Assembly: GCA_030278955.1 (NCBI GenBank)
Contig: JAOANR010000006.1
Span: 50,992,915 to 51,056,914 of the forward strand
Reading direction: 5' to 3'
Source: Hygrophila difformis
Lineage: Eukaryota; Streptophyta; Magnoliopsida; Lamiales; Acanthaceae
DNA: 64,000 nt
Shown: piece after piece, positions 63,994 through 64,000 of the stretch
Position numbering within the stretch: position 1 is the stretch's first letter
How the letters are laid out: each line of letters starts with the position of its first letter
Translations under genes and position numbers: made by a program
Notes under the pieces: generated by a model
What the model was told of the DNA's origin: nothing
The model's database searches: none
The model's input: the letters and a program-made list of their open reading frames with translations, nothing else

Positions 63994-64000
63994 AAGTGGT
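63994..64000 (+). other. Partial primer-binding site
   Basis: AAGTGGT directly after the LTR end, cut by the window edge. The usual continuation in this family would be ATCAGAGC. Confidence 0.6.

Overview
This window is nuclear DNA of a flowering plant. The evidence is three intron-containing plant genes (a beta-expansin, a MATE/DETOXIFICATION transporter and an early-nodulin-like phytocyanin), plant-type L1 LINEs with a C-terminal RNase H, Stowaway MITEs, a Cassandra (5S-bearing) element, nuclear copies of plastid DNA and AT-rich spacers. The gene and repeat content suggests a eudicot, perhaps an asterid; that is inference, and I cannot name a species.

Layout. 1-768: AT-rich spacer. 769-5488: non-autonomous gag-only LTR retrotransposon with a tandemly doubled 5' LTR and perfect 5-bp target-site duplication (TSD). 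5.7-7.64 kb: nested tRNA-derived SINEs, the last of them inserted just upstream of the expansin. 7925-12225: beta-expansin, three exons. 13.66-16.38 kb: a TIR element carrying nested Stowaway MITEs and a small open frame. 17.9-18.5 kb: a hAT element. 19739-23389: MATE transporter, seven exons. 23869-24880: a 1.0-kb nearly complete palindrome with a 9-bp TSD (Mutator-like). 26.8-28.4 kb: two Helitron-type 5' ends. 28.45-34.07 kb (minus) and 35.1-43.24 kb (plus): two long LINEs, head to head, with different ORF1 architectures. 44471-44507: a Helitron 3' end. 45222-45893: a hAT element directly upstream of the ENODL gene (46231-47144). 47685-53301: a second gag-only LTR element. 54346-56751: a CACTA element whose interior is a mosaic of plastid DNA (rpoB, trnE-trnY-trnD, ndhD). 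57404-58438: multimeric Cassandra with 5S rRNA-like LTRs. 58534-59216: a second, inverted copy of the 45-kb hAT family. 61542-63993: a 2.45-kb LTR whose internal region continues beyond the window.

The three host genes are all on the plus strand and functionally unrelated (wall loosening, membrane export, GPI-anchored cell-surface glycoprotein). Most of the rest is mobile DNA, much of it datable by nesting and by intact TSDs. The most unusual items are the plastid mosaic inside the CACTA element, the multimeric Cassandra, the LTR-LTR junction at the primer-binding site, the 1-kb palindrome, and the two near-complete LINEs.
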